A stretch of DNA of 64,000 nt from Candidatus Aminicenantota bacterium (GTDB lineage Bacteria; Acidobacteriota; Aminicenantia; Aminicenantales; Aminicenantaceae), in the NCBI GenBank assembly GCA_016927475.1, contig JAFGMO010000047.1, forward strand, positions 62,001 to 126,000, read 5' to 3'. This document shows positions 34,728 through 43,925 of this stretch, in pieces. The translations under genes and the position numbers were made by a program. Below the pieces are notes generated by a model. The model was not told where the DNA came from. It worked only from the letters and a program-made list of their open reading frames with translations, and made no database searches. Position 1 is the stretch's first letter. Every line of letters starts with the position of its first letter.

Positions 34728-35539
34728 AATGCAATAACATTAAAGATAAGATTCCCGATTATCTAACAGGCGAGCTCGAAGACTCCCAACGAAGAAGCAT
34801 TCAAGACCACATCGCCGAATGTCTTTCCTGCCGGGAAGAGCTGGAAGAAATGACGGCCACCTGGACCCGTCTGGGAGTGCTGGATGAAGAGCAACCCAGC
34901 CGGGACATGCGAACAAAATTTTACGCCATGCTCGAGACCTACAAAAAAGAGGCCGAGCAGAAAAAAACGGAAGAACCCCGCCGTTCATTCGGAGAATGGC
35001 TGTCCCTTTGGTGGCCGAAGCGGCCGGCTGCACAGTTCGCTCTTTCCGCAACTTTTCTTTTGGTCGGCCTGATAGGAGGTTTTTTCATCCAGTCCGGTAG
35101 TTTTCAGGCGCAGACCGCGGCCCGCCTTAACGAAGAAATCCAGTCCATGCGCCGGACACTGGCGGTATCCCTGATGAACCAGCCCTCGGCCAGCGAACGC
35201 ATTAAGGGCATCAATACGAGCTATGACCTGGAAAAACCGGGCGCGGAGACCATCGAGATGCTGCTCCAGACGCTCAACAGTGACCCGAACATCAACGTCC
35301 GTCTGGCCGCCGTCGATGCTCTTTACCTTTTTTATAACCAGCCAGGCGTGCGGGATGGACTTATGAATTCTCTCGCCCAACAGACGTCTCCCCTGGTCCA
35401 GGTATCACTGATCGATCTTCTGGTTGATATCCGGGAAAGAAAGGCCGTCGACGCTTTCAGACGGCTTATCAATAAGGAAGAACTTATTCCCGCAGTCAAG
35501 GAAAAAGCCGAAGAAGGAATCCAGAAACTTTCTTTCTAG
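34724..35539 (+). CDS. Anti-sigma factor (zf-HC2) fused to HEAT-like periplasmic domain
   Basis: 271 residues. The N-terminal zf-HC2 domain shows His-Ile-Ala-Glu-Cys-Leu-Ser-Cys within ~30-40. One transmembrane helix (~103-122, LSATFLLVGLIGGFFIQSG) separates it from a periplasmic part. That part contains a short coil (QTAARLNEEIQSMRRTLAVS) and HEAT-like helices (SDPNINVRLAAVDALYLFY, QQTSPLVQVSLIDLLVDIRERKAVDAF). It overlaps the sigma gene by four bases. The fused HEAT domain makes it a likely sensor of a partner protein in the periplasm; the divergent operon carries a separate HEAT protein. Confidence 0.88.
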   Translation: MKCNNIKDKIPDYLTGELEDSQRRSIQDHIAECLSCREELEEMTATWTRLGVLDEEQPSRDMRTKFYAMLETYKKEAEQKKTEEPRRSFGEWLSLWWPKRPAAQFALSATFLLVGLIGGFFIQSGSFQAQTAARLNEEIQSMRRTLAVSLMNQPSASERIKGINTSYDLEKPGAETIEMLLQTLNSDPNINVRLAAVDALYLFYNQPGVRDGLMNSLAQQTSPLVQVSLIDLLVDIRERKAVDAFRRLINKEELIPAVKEKAEEGIQKLSF

Positions 35540-35551
35540 GAGGGAAAAATT

Positions 35552-36427
35552 ATGCATATGAGAAAAATGACCATTGCCGTTCTTGCGGCCGGTATCCTCT
35601 GCCTCATAAGTGCGTCAGCCGAACGGCGAACATTTGATTCGTCCGACTGGCAGGCATTTGATAAGGAGACCATTCGGAAAACCCTTACCTTCCCCGACAC
35701 TTCGGGCCGTATTCGAGTTCAGGTGGATAATATTTTCGGATTCATCGAAGTCGCCGGCACCAGCGGGAACGAGGTTCAGCTGGTTGTCACAAAAACCATC
35801 AAAGCCCGGACAAAAAGCCGGGCCGAAAAGGCCAAGGAAGAAGTCGTCCTGGACATCACCGAAGAAGACAACATCATCGATATTTATGTCAACGGTCCCT
35901 TCCGCTGCCGAAATGAGCGCAAAAACCGTTGGGACCCGGGATACAAGGTTATCCACAATTTCGAACTTAAAATCCCCCAAAGGGCGGATGTTTTCCTCAA
36001 AACCGTGACCGATGGTCACATCACGGTCAAAAACGTTCAAGGGAATTTTGACGTCCGCAACGTCAACGGCCGAATAACCATGGAAGAAATGGGTGGTTCA
36101 GGCGACGCCCATACTGTAAACGGAAAGGTCCATATTCTTTTCAGCCGGAATCCCGACTCGGATTGTTCCTTTAAAACCGTCAACGGGGATTTGGATCTTT
36201 TTTTCCCTGACGGACTCTCGGCCGATTTTTACCTGAAAACTTTTAACGGCGAAGCCTACTCCGACTTTCCGGCAACCCTTCTTCCCTACAAAATGGCAAA
36301 AACGGAAAAGAAAAACGGCAAATACGTCTACAAAAGCACCCGCTTCTCCCGCGTCCGCATAGGCGGGGGAGGTCCGGAGATCAAAATGGATACCCTGAAC
36401 GGGGATCTTCTCATCAATAAAAAATAA
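35552..36427 (+). CDS. DUF4097-type exported beta-helix protein 1
   Basis: 291 residues with a signal peptide (cleavage near Ala-Ser-Ala). The rest repeats short strands with Asn-Gly turns (VRNVNGRITMEEM, AHTVNGKVHI, FKTVNGDLDLFFPDG, LKTFNGEAYSD, MDTLNGDLLINKK), the DUF4097 pattern of a polar-loop beta-solenoid. AGGAGGG is eight bases upstream of ATG 35552. It is the third gene of the sigma-module-2 operon. DUF4097 proteins have no known reaction but commonly accompany anti-sigma genes, often as periplasmic reporters or ligands. A cluster of Arg/Cys residues (PFRCRNERKNR) interrupts the solenoid. Confidence 0.85.
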   Translation: MHMRKMTIAVLAAGILCLISASAERRTFDSSDWQAFDKETIRKTLTFPDTSGRIRVQVDNIFGFIEVAGTSGNEVQLVVTKTIKARTKSRAEKAKEEVVLDITEEDNIIDIYVNGPFRCRNERKNRWDPGYKVIHNFELKIPQRADVFLKTVTDGHITVKNVQGNFDVRNVNGRITMEEMGGSGDAHTVNGKVHILFSRNPDSDCSFKTVNGDLDLFFPDGLSADFYLKTFNGEAYSDFPATLLPYKMAKTEKKNGKYVYKSTRFSRVRIGGGGPEIKMDTLNGDLLINKK

Positions 36428-36440
36428 AGGAGGCCATACC

Positions 36441-37355
36441 ATGAATAAATCACAGCGTTTTTTTGTTTGTGCCGCGGTTCTCATCCTGGCTGCAGCCCTG
36501 GCATACACTCAGGAAAAACCCGTTGACAGGGCAACCGTGCCCTTCAGCAATCCTTCCCGGCCGGGACTGGTTAAGACCAACGTTTATAACGGGAGCATTA
36601 CGGTCACGGGATATGAAGGATCAGAAGTCGTCGTCGAAGCCCGCATCAGGGAAATCGAGCTCGCAGGCGTGGAAAGAGAATCCAGGGAAGCGGTCAGAGA
36701 AGCCGTAAGAGAAAGCATGCGCACCCGGGAACGCGTACAAACAGAATCATCGGAAACAGGGGAAGACAAGCGGAAAGGGCTGAAGCGGATTCCCGTCGCC
36801 AGCTCGGGACTGACCATCGAAGAGGAAAACAACGTCATGAGCATCAGCACATCTTCCTTTAAGCACGCCGTCGATCTGACCATCAAGGTCCCCGTCAGAA
36901 CCTCACTCCAGCTCAAGGCCTACAACAACGGCGATATCACTGTGGAAAATGTCCGCGGCGAACTGGAAGTGACCAATCACAACGGTGCGGTCAAATTGGA
37001 TCGCATCTCAGGCGTCGTCTTAGCTCATACCTACAACGGTCCTGTTGATGTCACGCTTCTTGAATTGGAACCCAATAAACCCATGTCCTTCAGCACCTGG
37101 AACGGAGATATAGACGTCACTCTTCCCGCTTCCACCAAAGCATCCTTTAAGATGCGTTCCGACCGGGCCGATATCTACAGCGACTTCAACGTCAATCTCA
37201 GCGCCACCCCAAAGGAAACCAAAGAACCTGAAAAGAAGGAAGGAAAATACCAGATTGCCTTCGGCAAGTTTGTCTACGGTAACGTCAACGGCGGCGGCCC
37301 GGAATTCACGTTCCAAACCTATAACGGCGACATCTACATTCGAAAAGGCAAATAG
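36441..37355 (+). CDS. DUF4097-type exported beta-helix protein 2
   Basis: 304 residues, paralogous to its neighbour. A signal peptide (cleavage near Ala-Tyr-Thr-Gln) leads to Asn-Gly-turn repeats (VYNGSITVTGYEGS, AYNNGDITVENVRG, NHNGAVKLDRISG, TYNGPVDVTLLE, TWNGDIDVTLPAS, TYNGDIYIRKGK). Between them is a charged helix of alternating Arg and Glu (residues ~75-110), which the first copy lacks. AAAGGAGG precedes ATG 36441 at 8 nt. It ends the operon ahead of a clear terminator. The pair probably forms a periplasmic complex; this is inference. Confidence 0.85.
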   Translation: MNKSQRFFVCAAVLILAAALAYTQEKPVDRATVPFSNPSRPGLVKTNVYNGSITVTGYEGSEVVVEARIREIELAGVERESREAVREAVRESMRTRERVQTESSETGEDKRKGLKRIPVASSGLTIEEENNVMSISTSSFKHAVDLTIKVPVRTSLQLKAYNNGDITVENVRGELEVTNHNGAVKLDRISGVVLAHTYNGPVDVTLLELEPNKPMSFSTWNGDIDVTLPASTKASFKMRSDRADIYSDFNVNLSATPKETKEPEKKEGKYQIAFGKFVYGNVNGGGPEFTFQTYNGDIYIRKGK

Positions 37356-37383
37356 AAGCCTGTTTTTTTTCCTGTCAAAAAAG

Positions 37384-37409
37384 GGGCTCCTCGCGGAGCC
37401 CTTTTTTTT
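37384..37409 (+). terminator. Rho-independent terminator of the sigma-module-2 operon
   Basis: Arms GGGCTCC (37384-37390) and GGAGCCC (37395-37401) close a TCGC loop and are followed by eight T. It lies 29 nt after the DUF4097 stop. Confidence 0.9.
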
Positions 37410-37620
37410 ATCCAGGCATACGGTTCCTACCGCATCCGCCTCGCGGGACGGTAGGCCGAGGCAATATCCGTATCCACGGCAGTATTCAGGGGATTGCCGA
37501 ATGCCTTTAAGACCCTGGCCATGAAATAAACAATTTATCCGTCGGCACCTCGTAAAAACGGCTGCCGACCCGATCCAACTCCTCTACTCGTGAATAATCC
37601 GGGATACAGGAGCTGAAGGG
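37410..37620. other. Intergenic stretch with two small hairpins, no gene seen
   Basis: CCTACCG (37426-37432) pairs with CGGTAGG (37449-37455), and GTCGGCA (37541-37547) pairs with TGCCGAC (37563-37569). ACCGCATCCGCCTCG here resembles the ACCGCATCTGCTTCG of the dispersed element, too weakly to call a copy. No open frame with a ribosome site was found. Confidence 0.4.
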
Positions 37621-40600
37621 TTAAGCCCGTCCTCGAAGATGGGCAATCATCCTAGGAACAACCAGCGGGACAACATCGGGCAGCATTTTGGGCATAAGAT
37701 TGTCCATGACTTTGGGCATCATATCCGGCATCTGCTCCTGCATATATTCCGGCATGGGGATACGCTCGGCCACCCGGTCCAGCATAACGGGCATCACCTT
37801 AGGCATCATCCCCGGAAGAAGCTTGGGAAAAAGGACCGGAAAAAAAGGTTTCATCAAAGCGAACATGGCGCCGCCGACAAAACCGAGTTTTCCCATGAAC
37901 CGCATCATGCCACCCATGCCCAAAGGCATGGCTTTCAAAAGCTCGGGCCACATGGAATCCATAAGACCGGCAAAACCCTGAGGGGTCATAAGGGCGATCA
38001 TCCCCTCAAAAACGGCCCACTGCCGGCTCACTTCAGGGCTTGGATCCTGGAACTCCTTGCCCAGCCCCTTACAGGCAAAGGCGGCCAGGTCATGGATTTT
38101 GATAGGCATGTTTTTCTTTTCGGTCGTGACCCTGAACTGAAACTCACAGCAGGGACAGAGAGCGATCAGTGAATCGGCCTTGACCTCTTCGGCCTCTTTC
38201 AGACGCATCTCGCCGATATCGTGTGCCACCAAAGGATCTTTGATGAGCGTCATCACGCTCCCGCAGCAGTGGGCATTTTCCCGGTTGTGGGACATCTCGG
38301 CGTATTTGACACCAGGGATGGCCTTGATCATCTCCCGCGGTTCATCATAAACTCCGGATACACGGCCGATATGGCAGGAATCGTGCCAGGTAACCCGCTG
38401 GTCGACCTTGTGAGTGAATGCGAATTCACCGCTTCGCAGCTTCTCGGCTATCACTTCGCTGTAATGCCTGGCTTTGATGTCGTAGTCGATGCCCAATTTT
38501 TTCGCCCACTGAGGATAATAATAACGCCACATCATATCACAGGCCGGACAGGACGAAATGACGGTATCCGCGCCCGCTTCCTTGACCGACTGAATGTTCT
38601 TCCGCATGATTTTTTCAAAAAGCTCCCATTTTCCGGCCATCAGCATGGGAGTACCGCAGCAGTTCTCCACCTCGCCCAGATGGGCAAAATCCACTCCGGC
38701 CGCATCGAGAAGGGTCACCGAAGCCTTTCCGATATCGTGCTCGACATAAGAAACCGTACAGCCTCCAAAATAGACGTTTTTGCTCTTGACGCCCGGCCCA
38801 TGTTTCTTCTTCATTTCTTCCGGGAACCAGTCAAGCCGGTTTTTCCGGTAACCGGCCCAGATATTGCCTTCAGCGGATAAGGCTGCACCCATCATCTCAA
38901 ATGGAGGAAAAGTCATCTGCTTATCTTCATGAATGAGCTTTCCCCGCAGCTTCATCCAGGCCGGCTCGATGGGCAAGGCAGCCGAACAGCGCAGGTTGCA
39001 CAGCTCGCAGGTCGTGCAGACAATCATGGTGTCGACCATAAACTGGTTCCAATCGACACGTCCTTCCATGTACTCGCGAAGCCAGTACCATTTACCTCGA
39101 GGTGACTGGCTCTCCCAACCGCGTCCGTAAAACTGGTCGCATTCATCGATGCAATAGCCGCACTGCGAACAGGCATAAGCGTACCAGGCAACATCGGGAG
39201 GGATGCCCCGGACGGGTCTATCAGGCCTCTCTCCGACTTTGGTCACGACGGTGTTGCCGAAGGGCCTTATCAAAGGCTCAAAAGCACCGGCCAGCTTCAA
39301 GGCCTTGCCGACCCACTTGCCGCCGAAAACCTTGTCCGGGTTCAACACTTTATGAGGATCGACTTTCTTTTTGAAAACCTTCAGTTTCCGGGCCCGCTCT
39401 TTCCCCAAAATTTCCTTGCCTCTGCTGGTGAAATAGAGGCCCGTGGAATAAGGACGTCCTCCATGTTTCCGGGCGATTTTGACGATGGTCAGTACCAGGC
39501 CGAAAACAAAATTATAAGCGAATTTTCTCTGGTCGCTGGGAATAAAACCGAGAATAACGACTTCGGGTTTTCCGCCTTTTCCTTTTTTGATAATGACTCC
39601 TTCTTTAACCACCGGCTGATTGACCTTGTTCTCAATCTCTTCCATAACATCCCCCAGCTTATCCATAGGGATGACCACCTCGGCCGGAACGAGTGACGGC
39701 CCCAGGCGCTTGACGATCATAAGCTTGAACCGGTTGGCCCACTCATGGTCGGCAATTTCCTGCTTGAGAATCTCGCCTTCGCATTTTTTGATAATACCGG
39801 GAAGCCTGTCCAGAACGGCCTTCTTATCTTTTTTCCGATACGCCAGAACGGCGATATAAGCGGCCGGCAGGATAACCTTGTGTTCGACGGGTTTGCCGTG
39901 ATGCACCATCACCGGAGCCCTATTCTTCATTTCGGCCATGCGGGGATTGATAAAAACAACCGACCAGAGGGGGAAGTCCTCATCGACGAACTTCTGAAAT
40001 ACGCGGGAAAGGTTATAAGCATCCGGACAGGCAACGGCCGTGACTTCGATGTCCTCATCTTTCTGAACACGAATCGTTAAGCGGCTGATAAAACCCGTCG
40101 TTCCTTCGGCATCGGCCACCATGTCCAGGTTTTCCCCGGAGATGTCCTTGACGCTTCCGTCGGGGTAAACAATCCGCGCGCTGACCACATTTTCGGCAAA
40201 CCAGCCGAACTCATAAGAACCAATTCCCGCTCCGCCCTGGGCCAGCCAGCCGCCGGCTGAAGAAGAAGGATAGCTCGTGGGATAGAGACGGATAACGAGA
40301 CCCTCCTTTTTTAATACGCGGTCCAACTGCTCCCAGGTGATGCCGGGTTCGACGGTCACGGTCTCTGTGTTTTTATTGATGGAAACAACACTTTTCATCC
40401 TGTAGAAATCGACAACAATTCCCCGCCTTGTAGGTATGATCCCGCCGTAACCGGAGGAACCCTTTCCCCGGGGGACCACGGGTATTTTTCTCTCCGCAGC
40501 CCAGCGAAGAAGCTCTTGCAGCTCCTCTTCGTTTTGGGGTTGGACCACGGCGTCCGGTGTCGTCTTACCCACCAGCGGCTTGAAAAGACCAGGAATGGCC

Positions 40601-40704
40601 GCGATGTCATGGCCATAAAGTATTCTTTCGGTCGGATTAAAATTGGCCCGATCCCCGAATTTTTCCGAAAGCCAGCTTTTTTCCCTGCGGTTTAATCTCG
40701 CCAT
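37621..40704 (-). CDS. Fused FAD-linked dehydrogenase / Fe-S (CCG-domain) oxidoreductase
   Basis: 1027 residues from ATG 40704 (AAGGAGG ahead). Residues ~1-450 are a GlcD-type FAD domain (VVPRGKGSSGYGG, SAGGWLAQGGAGIGSYEFG). Residues ~510-610 hold two ferredoxin-like clusters, CSQCGYCIDECDQF and CTTCELCNLRCSA. Residues ~660-900 hold two CCG domains with NCCGTPM and HCCGSVM. The layout is a fused GlcD-GlcF type 2-hydroxy-acid dehydrogenase or Etf-linked oxidoreductase. The last ~90 residues are odd: Met-Pro dipeptides recur (GMMPKVMPVMLDRVAE, MPDMMPKVMDNLMPKML), perhaps a membrane or quinone-side tail. The substrate cannot be assigned; a D-lactate or glycolate type is possible. Confidence 0.9.
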   Translation of the reverse strand: MARLNRREKSWLSEKFGDRANFNPTERILYGHDIAAIPGLFKPLVGKTTPDAVVQPQNEEELQELLRWAAERKIPVVPRGKGSSGYGGIIPTRRGIVVDFYRMKSVVSINKNTETVTVEPGITWEQLDRVLKKEGLVIRLYPTSYPSSSAGGWLAQGGAGIGSYEFGWFAENVVSARIVYPDGSVKDISGENLDMVADAEGTTGFISRLTIRVQKDEDIEVTAVACPDAYNLSRVFQKFVDEDFPLWSVVFINPRMAEMKNRAPVMVHHGKPVEHKVILPAAYIAVLAYRKKDKKAVLDRLPGIIKKCEGEILKQEIADHEWANRFKLMIVKRLGPSLVPAEVVIPMDKLGDVMEEIENKVNQPVVKEGVIIKKGKGGKPEVVILGFIPSDQRKFAYNFVFGLVLTIVKIARKHGGRPYSTGLYFTSRGKEILGKERARKLKVFKKKVDPHKVLNPDKVFGGKWVGKALKLAGAFEPLIRPFGNTVVTKVGERPDRPVRGIPPDVAWYAYACSQCGYCIDECDQFYGRGWESQSPRGKWYWLREYMEGRVDWNQFMVDTMIVCTTCELCNLRCSAALPIEPAWMKLRGKLIHEDKQMTFPPFEMMGAALSAEGNIWAGYRKNRLDWFPEEMKKKHGPGVKSKNVYFGGCTVSYVEHDIGKASVTLLDAAGVDFAHLGEVENCCGTPMLMAGKWELFEKIMRKNIQSVKEAGADTVISSCPACDMMWRYYYPQWAKKLGIDYDIKARHYSEVIAEKLRSGEFAFTHKVDQRVTWHDSCHIGRVSGVYDEPREMIKAIPGVKYAEMSHNRENAHCCGSVMTLIKDPLVAHDIGEMRLKEAEEVKADSLIALCPCCEFQFRVTTEKKNMPIKIHDLAAFACKGLGKEFQDPSPEVSRQWAVFEGMIALMTPQGFAGLMDSMWPELLKAMPLGMGGMMRFMGKLGFVGGAMFALMKPFFPVLFPKLLPGMMPKVMPVMLDRVAERIPMPEYMQEQMPDMMPKVMDNLMPKMLPDVVPLVVPRMIAHLRGRA

Positions 40705-40769
40705 TCTATCCTCCTTGGACAAGTGTTTTATATATAACAAGATATGATAGAAAAATAATTACTTAGAAT

Positions 40770-40798
40770 ATTATAATAAATTAATATCTATAAAACAA
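40770..40798 (-). promoter_or_regulatory. Predicted promoter of the FAD/Fe-S oxidoreductase gene
   Basis: On the minus strand TTGTTT (40793-40798), 17 nt, and a perfect TATAAT (40770-40775), 66 nt ahead of the ATG. Confidence 0.55.
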
Positions 40799-40838
40799 CA
40801 TAAAGACTTCTTTTTTTCTTAAAAAAGCTAGTATTGTT

Positions 40839-41957
40839 TTAGATATTTTTCCGTGTATATGTTTTTTCTTTGAGAGTCGAACGGGCAATCCTGTCTTCTT
40901 GGGGAACGACTCCGATCCCGGCTGAGCGGGGAAGATCTATCATACCTTGAGAATCGACCTCAATCGGCGGCTCGATAAGGTCCTGCTTATAATAACGCCG
41001 GCTGGCCGAGAGGTCGTTGGGAAACGTGAACCGTGGAAGCGATGCCAAGTGGAGGTTATGGGCCCTGCCGATGCCGGATTCCAGCATGCCGCCGCACCAA
41101 ACGGGGATATCTTTGTCCCGGCAGAAATCATGAATTTTTCTCGCCTCCACGATACCTCCCACACGGCCCACCTTGATGTTGATGATGCGGCAGCTTTCCA
41201 TCTCGTAAGCTTTTCGGGCCGACTCGGCGGAGAGGATGCTTTCGTCGAGGCAGAGCGGGGTCCGGATCTCTTTTTGTAAACGGCTGTGATCCCATAAGTC
41301 ATGAGGAGGAAAGGGTTGTTCCAGCATCAGAAGGTCGAAGGCATCCAAGTCTTTCAGGAGTACGGTGTCTTTTAAGGAATATGCGCCGTTGGCATCTGCC
41401 TGGAAAAGAATATCAGGATATTTTTCGCGGACGGCAGCGCAAACGGAAACATCCCAGCCGGGTTTGATCTTGATCTTTATTCGCCGGTACCCTTCTTCGA
41501 GAAAATGCCCTGTCCTTTCCAGAAGAGCCGGGACGGTATCCTGAATACCGATACTTACCCCCGCAGGAATCTTTTTCTGCGTCCCGCCGTATATCGCATG
41601 AAGAGGCAATCCCTCCGCTTTTGCCCTGACATCCCAGAGAGCCAATTCCAATCCCGCCTTAGCCATGGGATGTCCCTTAAATCTTCCGGCTCGACGGGAG
41701 AAGGTTAAGGGATCTGTGATATTCTCTTTCAAAACAAGGGGAACCAGAAATTCCTCCAGAATATGCCAGGCTGTGGTGGTGGTTTCATAACTGTAAAGAG
41801 GGTTTTTATCGGCAACAACCTCCCCGTATCCCAAGATTCCGTCCGCTTCAACCTTAACAATGATAAATGTTCTGTCCACTTCGCGTCCAAAGCTCGTTTC
41901 GAAAAAATGGACATATGGAAGCTTGGCCAGTGTCAGCGTGACTCGATCGATCCTCAT
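40839..41957 (-). CDS. Enolase-superfamily OSBS / N-succinylamino-acid racemase-like enzyme
   Basis: 372 residues. The muconate-lactonising-enzyme subgroup is shown by Lys-x-Lys in RIKIKIKPG, metal ligands Asp in QADANGAY, Glu in MLEQPF and Asp in LDESI, and the second catalytic Lys in INIKVGRVGG. The MenC/NSAR branch catalyses o-succinylbenzoate synthesis or racemises N-succinyl amino acids. GAGAGGA precedes ATG 41957. It sits 26 bp after a COG3375-like GNAT gene, an arrangement known from the N-succinyl-amino-acid pathway that turns D- into L-amino acids; no other menaquinone genes are nearby. This favours racemase over MenC, but one does not exclude the other. Confidence 0.85.
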   Translation of the reverse strand: MRIDRVTLTLAKLPYVHFFETSFGREVDRTFIIVKVEADGILGYGEVVADKNPLYSYETTTTAWHILEEFLVPLVLKENITDPLTFSRRAGRFKGHPMAKAGLELALWDVRAKAEGLPLHAIYGGTQKKIPAGVSIGIQDTVPALLERTGHFLEEGYRRIKIKIKPGWDVSVCAAVREKYPDILFQADANGAYSLKDTVLLKDLDAFDLLMLEQPFPPHDLWDHSRLQKEIRTPLCLDESILSAESARKAYEMESCRIINIKVGRVGGIVEARKIHDFCRDKDIPVWCGGMLESGIGRAHNLHLASLPRFTFPNDLSASRRYYKQDLIEPPIEVDSQGMIDLPRSAGIGVVPQEDRIARSTLKEKTYTRKNI

Positions 41958-41983
41958 GTTGTTCCTCTCTGGACTATTTTTCT

Positions 41984-42820
41984 TTATTTTTTATCCTTGA
42001 ATCCGGACATCACCCGTTTTTCCAGTATGTAGAAACACCTCTCACCGAATACAAAATCCACTCCCCTGTATCCCCGCGACAAATAATGCTCCAACAAAAT
42101 CTTCAACGCATTTTGCCACTGACCGACAATACCGGGAAGTGAACCGAAGCGGAAAATGTCCCGCGGTATCTCCACCCCGAGACGCCCGGCGTTCAAACTC
42201 AAACATGGTTTTGACGGATGGAAAGGACCATCTTCAAGGCTTGAACGCTCCAGGGCCAGCGCCAACTCAGTTGTGTCCCTATTTTTTATTTCACCGCCAC
42301 TAAGACAGGCGACACGGTCTTCTTTGATTTTCCATTCGACAAACAACCTGTCCGTGCGGAGACCCTGAGCAATCTGGAGGGAAGCGGTGTCTCCATAAAA
42401 ATCCGGAAGATAACTCTTCACTTCGGCTCCCAGGGTATGAAGATTGAGGTTGGCGTTTCGAGACTGCAGAGGATCAAAGGTCCAGGTCACCAAATCATAT
42501 CCCAGCTCTAAGGCTCTATCCCTTTGGGCCCATTTCAACATCTTCCCCAACTTTCTCCCTTGGTATTCCGGGAGGACGGCCAACAGATGGGAATGCTGGG
42601 CCCATTTCGATGCAAAGACGGCCGGGAATGAATAAACGAAGCCCGCAAGAATTCCATCCACATAAACACCAAGAAGTATGCTTCCCGTTTTTATGGAAAT
42701 ATGAAAATGATGAACCGGCGTCAGATCAATGTCTTTATGCTTCCATACCGCCTTCTGTATTTTCACCAATTTCTCGAGATCCGGACCCGGTCTCAAAGAC
42801 TCAATCTTTATGTTCTCCAT
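41984..42820 (-). CDS. GNAT acyltransferase, COG3375-like
   Basis: 278 residues. The acyl-CoA loop is seen in HSHLLAVLPEYQGRKLGKML, preceded by GVYVDGILAGFVYSF, with a conserved TWTFDPLQSRNANLNLHTLGAE block. This subgroup is longer than plain GNAT proteins and lies beside OSBS/NSAR genes in several bacteria, where it acts as succinyl-CoA:D-amino-acid N-succinyltransferase (as described in Geobacillus kaustophilus). The start ATG 42820 overlaps the end of the GT4 gene by 20 bp, so it is in a polycistronic unit with two glycosyltransferases. Acetylation of a lipid-linked sugar is the rival explanation. Confidence 0.82.
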   Translation of the reverse strand: MENIKIESLRPGPDLEKLVKIQKAVWKHKDIDLTPVHHFHISIKTGSILLGVYVDGILAGFVYSFPAVFASKWAQHSHLLAVLPEYQGRKLGKMLKWAQRDRALELGYDLVTWTFDPLQSRNANLNLHTLGAEVKSYLPDFYGDTASLQIAQGLRTDRLFVEWKIKEDRVACLSGGEIKNRDTTELALALERSSLEDGPFHPSKPCLSLNAGRLGVEIPRDIFRFGSLPGIVGQWQNALKILLEHYLSRGYRGVDFVFGERCFYILEKRVMSGFKDKK

Positions 42821-43925
42821 CCAGCTTGATCCCCTTTTTCACAGCAATCCTTTCATAAAGATCCATAACTTTCCCTGCCATGGACTCCGCTGAATATTTC
42901 TCACGCACAACTTCGCTTCCTTTAACACCCAGCTCCCTTCCTAATTTTTTGTCCTTGTACAGAGTAAGTATGGCTTCAGATAAAGCCGCAGGGTCTTTGG
43001 GAGGAACAAGAATACCCGTCACTGTGTTCTTGACAACTTCCGGGATCCCTCCCGTCCGGGTAGCTACTACGGGGAGACTGCAGGCCATGGCATCAAGGAT
43101 AGTACTCCCCATTCCTTCAAGATACGAAGAAAGAACAAAAACATCGAGCGAACACAAAATTTGCGGGATGTCCTCCCTGAAGCCTAAAAAGTAAACCATA
43201 TCATCAACATGCGACTTCCGTGATTGCTGTTTTAACTCCATTTCAAGAGGGCCTTTGCCGACAATAATAACCTTGATCCTAGGCGCTTTCTCCTTCAATA
43301 TTTTAGCCGCCCGGATTAAATATTTATGTCCCTTATGATCCGCCAGGTGAGCGATGATGCCCACAAGGAAATCTTTCGGTTTAAAGGAAAGTTCCTTCCG
43401 AAGATAATTACAGGGGAGCAAGTCGGTGTAGGGGGAAAAATCGATGCCCGAAGGGATCACTTTCACGAGTTGAGGATCAACACCTCCCTCGACCAGAACT
43501 TTTTTCACTCCCTTGGAAATGGCGATAAGAGCATCGAGGTTTTTCTGATATTTCCGCTTTGAAAAAAAATTTTTCTTTAAGGGAAAATCCACTCGTCTCG
43601 TCATAATCCTTATGGGAGTACCCGCCAACGATGCCGCAGCCGAACCTACGGCCAGTGAGTGGGCGTCATGAAAATGGGCCAAACGGCATTTTCTCATCTT
43701 CATGAAAACGGCCAAACGGACGACCGCAAGCAAGTCGGCTTCACTCCGCATTCTAACTGGCAGGATGGGAAGGCCTGCTTCTTTCGCTTTTTTATGGAGC
43801 GGGCTTTTCGGTTGAACAACAAAATAAACGGGATAACCACGGCGATAAATTTCCCTTACCAAAAATAATGACTGCCGCTGTCCCCCTCTCCATTCTTTTC
43901 CCGCGTCAATATGGAAAAGGCTCAA
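42801..43925 (-). CDS. Glycosyltransferase family 4
   Basis: 374 residues if started at TTG 43925, which has AAAGGAG six bases ahead and overlaps the previous gene by 20 bp; longer starts at 43964 or 43988 are in frame but read through the upstream coding end. The N-terminal Rossmann half has HIDAGKEWRGGQRQ, and the C-terminal half has the nucleotide-sugar motif VLSSYLEGMGSTILDAMACSLPVVATRTGG with its Glu-x7-Glu-like spacing. It is a retaining GT-B enzyme that would add a hexose or heptose to an LPS-like core. An adjacent GT2 of the KdtX type supports this. The donor sugar is unknown. Confidence 0.92.
   Translation of the reverse strand: MSLFHIDAGKEWRGGQRQSLFLVREIYRRGYPVYFVVQPKSPLHKKAKEAGLPILPVRMRSEADLLAVVRLAVFMKMRKCRLAHFHDAHSLAVGSAAASLAGTPIRIMTRRVDFPLKKNFFSKRKYQKNLDALIAISKGVKKVLVEGGVDPQLVKVIPSGIDFSPYTDLLPCNYLRKELSFKPKDFLVGIIAHLADHKGHKYLIRAAKILKEKAPRIKVIIVGKGPLEMELKQQSRKSHVDDMVYFLGFREDIPQILCSLDVFVLSSYLEGMGSTILDAMACSLPVVATRTGGIPEVVKNTVTGILVPPKDPAALSEAILTLYKDKKLGRELGVKGSEVVREKYSAESMAGKVMDLYERIAVKKGIKLDGEHKD

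Noticed and set aside
37426-37569. Further copy of the dispersed element
   Set aside because: Only a 15-nt block and short hairpins are similar. The borders and the covarying stem are missing.
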